Shown here in pieces: positions 59,101-64,000 of a stretch of 64,000 nucleotides of DNA. Positions within the stretch are counted from its first letter, which is position 1. The number at the start of each line of letters is the position of its first letter. The notes beneath the pieces were generated by a model. That model was not told the origin of the DNA. It was given only the letters and a program-made list of their open reading frames with translations, and did no database searches. This DNA is from Erythrocercus mccallii (Eukaryota > Chordata > Aves > Passeriformes > Dicruridae). The stretch lies in NCBI GenBank assembly GCA_013397435.1, contig VZRG01000754.1, forward strand, positions 1-64,000, read 5' to 3'. The translations under genes were made by a program, and so were the position numbers.

Positions 59101-62100
59101 CACCACTGTCTCCTTCTGATAAATTGAAGATGAGCAGTGCCTTCTCCAGCAGACGGTACTTGGGACTCTCCACTCTCAGCACATCATCTCTGAACTTCCA
59201 AACTACCTGTGCCAGATTGGACTTTTGAGAACACTTGAGTTCTGCTGTGCTCCCATGCTTGAATGTATGCTGTAGGGGATTCTCTCTTACTTTATCTGGA
59301 ACATCAAAATAAATGTGCAGAGTATCAGCAATGATTCCAGATTGCTCTAATCTGTACAACTTCACCAGACTGTTACAGTGTTACTGGAAGCATGAAGATT
59401 ATGGCGTTCACCTCACAAGACCAGGTGGACAGCATGCAAGAATCTCAGTAGAATACCAAGCTGCACGTGGAACACCAAGACAAACTAAGAGATAGGACAC
59501 CTCAACTCTAAGACGGCCTCCACCTCTAGATAAAGGTGAGACTTCACTGATACACAAGAGTGTTCACCTGAGAAGCCATTGTTTGGGAAAGATACTGTAC
59601 TTGGTCTCACTTTATATCCAATCAGTGCATTTTAAATAAAGCAGCAACTACAGGGTATCCAAGAGGAAACTGAACTATGAACTCTCTTCTGAGAAAAAGG
59701 ATATTTGCACTTATAGCACATCCACAACTTATGTCACCCTAAGCTGACAAAAAAAAAACCAAACAAGCAAAGCCCTCACGGCAGTCCACGCTTTGCTTGT
59801 ATTAGAAATAAAAAGCGAATACATCAAACTCTTAAGAGTTTTTTTACTGCAGCTAAGATCTCCCATAACTATACTACACTTTACGATCTCCTTGATCTGG
59901 TGGCAGCAGCACACATGACAAAGAAAGAACCTGTGGTTACTTGTTTAAAAGCACTATGGAAGGTACTTTAGCTGCTATATATCATGAGTTCCCCTTCTCC
60001 TCTCACCATAAAACCAACTTTTTTTTTTCAGAATAATTTGATCTGATCTAACAGCAATAACCAAGCACTTGTCAAAGCTCACAGTAGAATGTCAAATGCT
60101 GCATCAAAGAGACAGAGGCCTCTGCAATAGAAGTACTCCTGGTATTGCTTTCATTCACAAGTCACTGTTGAGGTGCCCCCATTCATTTCAGGGGGTTGTG
60201 CACAGCACACTGAAATGCATACAAACACGCACAGTTTTTAAGACAACATGCAGGTCGTACAGATGGTCAAATATTCAAAGCAGAAACCCATACCTATTAA
60301 AATGTAAATGAATGTCCAGATAATCACAAAAGCAAAGCTGAACTAAACAGAACTCTTTCACCACTCCACCTAGACATATGAAGAGCTCTTCAAAGACTAA
60401 CTCACCAGAACAGGAAGATGCATCTCCACCTATGTTTTGAATCCAGTTCCTGTAAAAGGAAGTCAATCATTACAACTTCAAATCTTGTTTCCTAAAGTCT
60501 GCCTATCCCCTTGTACTAATAAGCACTAAAGTACTAATAAGCATCTAAACAGCACTAGCAGATATAAATGGATAGGGAAAACCTCTGTATTTGAAAACAT
60601 TTAATTTTTAGAATTCCAATTATCAGTAAAGGACAAGACTGATCAAATATTGATTGTAACTATAAGGCAAATCAAAGAATACTATTACCTTTCCATTTCA
60701 CCTTCTTTAAAAATATCAATGCAGGAAGCTTCAAGAGGTTTCCAAGCACAGTAAGGATCCCTTGCTAAAACACAGTCAACACAAGTGATATACTTGTCAC
60801 AGAATGCCACTGGAGACTGCACTACACCAGAATTTGAACCAGCAAAGAGGTATCTTCTGGCCTAAAGAAAACAAAGCACAACAAAAATACATCACAGCCC
60901 TTCACTTTCTCAAACCCAAACAACCCAATTCATGGATCAATCTAAATGTTATTAAAGAGCCGCATATATACGGCCCTTCTGTAAAAAGTGGTGCCTCAGG
61001 AGAGTAAGCATTTGATAAGCTTTTATTTCTAGAAAGTGATCTTGAAAATATTGCAGCAATGCTGACAGTGTAAAAAGAGAACAAAAAACTGGAACAGGTA
61101 TCGTGGAAAGTAATTATGTCGAACTATGACTTTATCAGTTTTTCCAGAAATGTGAATGCAGTAATCCTTCTATGAGGCAAGGCAAGGCTGTACTGGTGAC
61201 AAGCTGCAGTTGGCACACACAAGACTGAGCAGGCAGTAGGGCTGCTCCTGTTAACCCAAAGCAGCCCTAGTCCCTTCAACTCTTTAGCCAGCCTGTCTCT
61301 GCATCATCCTTACAAGAGTCAAATGCTTCTTAAGGAAGAATACTGGTAGTATTCAAAGGAAAGAGCACTGGCATGACACCTAGAAGAAGGGGTAAATAGT
61401 CACAATGGCTGTTGAACCATTGATGCTGCTGATCCCAAAGCAGTCTGACTCTGAGCACATCAGGAAAAGACCACACTCATCCTTATTATAAAGGGCAGGC
61501 AGCTGCGGTATTTCACTCATCTGCTTTAGAGCTCAGGAAAAATGATGGCTAAAGGTACACTGTGACTTTACATATTATCAGGCAAAGCCTCAAGAAAGGG
61601 GTCTGTGCTGCAACCCAAATTCACCGCGAGTGACCCACTGCTCCTTTTGAGAGGCTCTGCATAGAAAGCTGAATGGCATTCGCCACCTCACTAGTGGGCT
61701 GGCTTCATCCTGAGCAGAATACCGAGCAGGTTTATCAGCACCCTACTGCAGTTGTCAGGCAAATGAGCTGGATACAAGCATGGAATGGCTTTTCCAGCAC
61801 TGCACTTGTACAAATCTCAGTGTATAGAAATGTACTGAGTCCTGTCTGCAGTGAGACTGCTTGACTCCAGCAGGATGAGTATGGTCACAAAGTGATGAGC
61901 AGACATCCAAGGAAGATTTAAAGCACAGAAACATTCTTCGAAAATGTCATGTTCAGGTGCAGACATTTGGTCTTGACATCATAAACACCCTTAAGAAAAG
62001 AACTGACAGAGCATCTTAAGGCTGCATTTAGGTTTTGGGGCTCACTGATGCTCGGCTCTTTCAACTAAGGATGTAAGGAGGTTCTGCCCCAAGAACTCTG

Positions 62101-64000
62101 AACAGGTCAGTCTCTTTAATGCAATGATCATAAGAAGTCTCTAGAGGAAATTGCAAAACCAAGCACAAATTAGTTTGAATTCTTCTTGCATATAAAGTGT
62201 GCAAACAGCATTCAGGAAAACTCTTGACACTGGAAAATGTAAAACAAAACATGATCAGAAAAGAAATCTGCTGGCACTTCTGGAAAGTACAGTTTGAACA
62301 ACAGTCAAACGAACACTCAAATGCATTCTTCCACCCTGAAATTTAACACAGTGTTGGACTATTGCTGCAGTGCTTCATAGAAGGAAGGTTACAGTGCTGG
62401 AGACACACAACTTCCTGGGAAAAGCTTCCTGTTCTGCTCAAAGATTTTCACAGTGCACCAAGCACTGCTCACCTCTAGTGCTCTGCTGGGTAACACTCCA
62501 ACAGTGCAACACTGCCCATGGGTTGTAGTGTCTTGGCATGTTTCCCAGCTCATACATCCAAGAGTTCAGAGAACATGCAGGGAGCTGAGCAAAACATTTA
62601 AAAAAGAATCCAGACACACCTTCCAGTCAAGCAGGAGTTAAGATAATCTGCTGTAGGCATATCTAACTTCCCACCACCCTCCACACACTATGGGAAAAAC
62701 CTAGAGACTACTGAAAAATGTGCTAAGAAAGGACTCTGACTCCAGAGAGGTCTAAAGCCCACCATTAGGGTAATTATTAACCCTTCTGTGGTTAGTCCAC
62801 TACTGTGGGATGCCATGACATGCAACACAATACCAGCTCTGTGATGGACTTCAGTAGCCACTGACTGTGGAGGCAGAAACCTGTGTTTTCAGGCTGGGAA
62901 GCAGCAGGAATCCTTGCTTGTGTGGTACTGTGACTATGGGTGGTACTATGACCAGAGTCAGTTATTACTCTGGCAGCTGACCCAACCTCCCACTCTCCAT
63001 CACTGAAAAGGACCTCTGGTTTTATGGGAATGTACTGGGCAGCATTACTTCAGTGAGTATGTGGCACCTGGACACAGAGGGAATAAATTCAATGCTCTTA
63101 TTCCTACAGCAGCCTTCCAAGTGTGTGCTGAAATTGCTACATGATGTGTATTTGGTATCAGGCTTAATGCCCATCTCTTACTTTGCATTCCTCTGAAACA
63201 GGCAAATCATAATTACGCCAATGTAAGAATGATCCCACAATTAGAAGAATGCCTATTAGCATATATATTGGAATAGCTATCTATCATTATCTTCTGTGAC
63301 AGAGCAAATTCCAAAACTTTGAAACTTTTTTAAGCAAATACTTTGTGTGTGTGTGTGTATGTATGTGTATATATATATACACACACAACACATATCTGCA
63401 CAAATATAGAAGTGAGTTGTCAGTGGGATATTTCATGTAAAAATAATACAAATATGTTATGGAAAACCAAGCACAGACTTTTTAATCCCGATTTTCATTT
63501 GTCTAGCAAAAACATACTCTGTCCTTTCTATTGTAAGCATGAAAGGATAAATAAGCATGAAGGATGAGCTTGTAAAAATTACAGCATAAAGCTCTCTTCC
63601 ACTGAGCTGATCATGTTGACATGCAAAATTTTATTAAATATCACACAAACATAAAAGCTATTTCACAGTATTCCTAAGTCCCTAAGGTGCAGAGTCCTTA
63701 TGGATCACTAGGTAGCTACTGAACACTGGTATTACTACCAGATACTTCAAAAGAGGCATTTGCTCCCTATGAAACCCAGAAAATCCCACTGATGCCACAA
63801 GTGACTTTAGGCATGGACAGATATATTCATGGAAGAGAAGAGTAACTAGGGGCAGGAATCTAACTCATATACAAACTACACACAGTGACCATCCTCCTGT
63901 GGTCACAAAAGCACTCTAGGATTAAACAAAGCAACTGATAAACAGTGCAGGACAGCTGCCAGGTTTGGAGCATGCAGCAGCTCTTGTGCCATCCAGCTGG
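41091..64000 (-). CDS. SEMA4D: SEMA4D (semaphorin 4D, CD100), 3' portion, partial
   Basis: Minus-strand gene running off the right edge. Shared exons in the window: 60689-60861 (end of Sema domain and PSI domain) and 60406-60449. These then join either the membrane-type terminal exon 58379-59295 or four alternative exons 56324-56530, 44932-45141, 41621-41712 and 41091-41117. The class 4 semaphorin binds plexin-B1/B2 (and CD72 in immune cells) to control axon guidance, cell motility and lymphocyte activation. The Sema beta-propeller exons and signal peptide lie beyond 64000, because nothing homologous is visible in 60862-64000. Both alternative ends are in correct phase (phase 1) with the exon at 60406. 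Confidence 0.95.
41118..41620 (-). other. SEMA4D: SEMA4D intron between secreted exons C and D
   Basis: No feature recognised. Confidence 0.5.
41621..41712 (-). CDS. SEMA4D: SEMA4D secreted-type exon C
   Basis: Minus strand: acceptor CCATTCTCAG|AT, donor ACATGG|GTAAGA. Encodes DSQDAWTKEFDTWRSAISEH and DKMMQNWRKTW, a charged amphipathic stretch matching the recalled human ERWTRELSAWRAVAGEHDRM region. 92 nt, phase 1 in and 0 out. Confidence 0.87.
42131..43960 (-). mobile_element. CR1 retrotransposon, split by an LTR
   Basis: Minus-strand CR1 in two pieces, 42131-43194 (3' end with the complement of the ATCATAGAATC-type tail, then 3' UTR and RT end) and 43690-43960. The second piece carries a clear RT block, AYLDFSKAFDTVSHSTLLEK. 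The pieces are contiguous in CR1 order across the insertion. Same strand as SEMA4D. Similarity becomes weak beyond about 43960. Confidence 0.9.
43195..43683 (-). mobile_element. solo LTR nested in CR1
   Basis: On the minus strand it runs from TGTAGAGGGCAG to GGATGTTTCA, i.e. TG...CA termini, 489 bp. It is flanked by GTCCAG (43189-43194) and GCCCAG (43684-43689), a 6-bp target duplication with one change. The CR1 frame of CTCTGGGTCCAG / CCATGCAACCAGTTC closes up when it is removed. The 6-bp duplication suggests an ERVK/alpha-type element. No internal genes. Confidence 0.75.
44932..45141 (-). CDS. SEMA4D: SEMA4D secreted-type exon B, Ig-like domain second half
   Basis: Minus strand: acceptor CATTTTTACAG|GT, donor ATAAAG|GTTGGC. 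Encodes GPDNSYFVWKKNRQKMKACI, then LLDGRVHVLSWVKDSVSENT and EYRCSFISKVGNTTSEVLIT. The Trp of FVWKK and the Cys of YRCSF are the Ig core Trp and second Cys. It resembles the recalled human FVWEKNGRALETC...DGRAHALSWLQDAIRESAEYRC. 210 nt, phase 1 in and out. Confidence 0.9.
49852..50068 (-). mobile_element. CR1 retrotransposon 3' end fragment
   Basis: Complement of the CR1 3' terminus: TATCATGGAATTAACTATG, then AGTCCAACTTATAACC, then CCCTGGGCAGCCCATTCCAA. Severely 5'-truncated at about 50068. Confidence 0.88.
51735..51805. repeat. A/C-rich low-complexity tract
   Basis: Run of AAAACAAACAAAAA-type units followed by ACCACCACAACAAAAACCCCC. No coding meaning. Confidence 0.7.
56324..56530 (-). CDS. 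SEMA4D: SEMA4D secreted-type exon A, Ig-like domain first half
   Basis: Minus strand: acceptor CTTCTGTCACACAG|CC after a long T/C tract, donor CCACAG|GTAAGT. Encodes a Ser/Pro-rich linker (SSPIPFPPTGTSF), then VMLLPPFLSDQAQHVSVRG and PFHLFCQATG; the Cys is the first Ig core cysteine. PPFLSDQAQHV is identical to my recollection of the human short isoform. It accepts the same phase-1 donor (60406) as the membrane exon. 207 nt, phase 1 in and out. Confidence 0.9.
56885..58378 (-). other. SEMA4D: SEMA4D membrane-form 3' UTR with two poly(A) signals
   Basis: Non-coding on the minus strand after the stop at 58379. AATAAA (as TTTATT on +) occurs at 56905-56910 and 56893-56898, giving a 3' UTR of about 1.5 kb. 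These signals lie about 360 bases before secreted exon A, so polyadenylation here competes with splicing to exon A. Confidence 0.65.
58379..59295 (-). CDS. SEMA4D: SEMA4D membrane-type terminal exon
   Basis: Minus strand: acceptor GATGTTCCAG|AT, 305 codons including TGA (58379-58381). It encodes the Ig-like domain (AELKCSQ ... YQCLSEEKVK; Cys-Cys pair with Trp in VVWKF), a Thr/Ser/Pro-rich juxtamembrane stalk where shedding would occur, a transmembrane helix (FLLMFLFLFFFILFLCLLSY), then a basic stop-transfer region and cytoplasmic tail with DTGYETEPDC and the conserved C-terminus KCELKYADSDVEGD. The stalk differs most from mammals. Open reading continues 5' of the acceptor by chance. Confidence 0.96.
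59296..60405 (-). other. SEMA4D: SEMA4D intron before the membrane-type exon
   Basis: No feature recognised. Confidence 0.5.
60406..60449 (-). CDS. SEMA4D: SEMA4D shared 44-nt exon
   Basis: Minus strand: acceptor CCTTTTACAG|GAA, donor TTCTG|GTGAGT. Encodes NWIQNIGGDASSCS (human RGLIQEMSGDASVCP), linking the PSI and Ig-like regions. Ends phase 1; its donor is the branching point for the two alternative termini. Confidence 0.92.
60450..60688 (-). other. SEMA4D: SEMA4D short intron
   Basis: 239 bases, no feature. Confidence 0.8.
60689..60861 (-). CDS. SEMA4D: SEMA4D PSI-domain exon
   Basis: Minus strand: acceptor TTTTCTTTAG|GCC, donor GAAAG|GTAATA. Encodes YLFAGSNSGVVQSPVAFCDK (last Sema blade) then CVDCVLARDPYCAW, the hallmark plexin-semaphorin-integrin motif. 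173 nt, phase 0 in, 2 out. Confidence 0.95.
60862..64000 (-). other. SEMA4D: SEMA4D intron, runs off the window
   Basis: No further semaphorin exon is visible. Contains a TG/TA/CA microsatellite at 63343-63391. Otherwise unremarkable. Confidence 0.6.
63343..63391. repeat. compound TG/TA/CA microsatellite
   Basis: TGTGTGTGTGTGTG, then TATGTATGTG, TATATATATATA and ACACACACAA in order; partly self-complementary and probably length-polymorphic. Confidence 0.85.

Noticed and set aside
1..64000. tRNA, rRNA, snoRNA, CRISPR or intact retroviral genes
   Set aside because: Looked for on both strands; none convincing by eye. Small RNAs could be missed without structure search (tRNAscan-SE, Infernal), which would settle it.

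Overview
The window is vertebrate nuclear DNA, almost certainly avian. It holds spliced genes with CpG-island promoters, many CR1 retrotransposon pieces (some with the ATTCTATG-type 3' tail), and solo LTRs of bird endogenous retroviruses. The gene order CKS2 - SECISBP2 - SEMA4D is the one found at human 9q22. Bird orthologues of that region generally lie on chromosome Z, but the sequence alone cannot say Z rather than W or autosome, or which species.

Layout. 1-8.2 kb is intergenic and repeat-rich: a long reverse-strand CR1 (1-2425), then a second CR1 (4899-7170) split by two solo LTRs, then a forward-strand CR1 tail (7985-8219). CKS2 occupies 9192-11370 on + (3 coding exons, complete, 79 codons), behind a CpG island with several CCAAT boxes. 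SECISBP2 follows on the same strand: 18 coding exons can be joined from 12613 to 37349 with consistent phases into an 842-codon frame, and its poly(A) signal is at 38247. Its introns carry CR1 copies, an ERVL-type LTR and another LTR. After a 2.5 kb gap that holds a solo ERVL LTR with a perfect 5-bp target duplication, the remainder to 64000 is the 3' half of SEMA4D on the - strand.

The most interesting result is in SEMA4D. Besides the standard terminal exon (58379-59295; Ig-like domain, transmembrane helix, cytoplasmic tail) there is a second, mutually exclusive set of four 3' exons spread over 56530-41091. All are in matching phase and encode a different Ig-like domain and a short tail with no membrane segment. 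It matches, as I recall it, a short human SEMA4D isoform, so the bird gene appears able to make either a membrane-bound or a directly secreted protein. The exons for the Sema domain lie beyond the right edge.

Functionally the genes are separate: CKS2 is a cell-cycle adaptor, SECISBP2 delivers selenocysteine-insertion machinery to SECIS elements, and SEMA4D is a semaphorin ligand of plexin-B receptors. I found no tRNA, rRNA, CRISPR array or intact retroviral gene, and no evidence of a wholly new system. The points worth checking are the alternative SEMA4D terminus, an extra in-frame SECISBP2 exon beside a CR1, a possible poison exon, and three nested LTR insertions.
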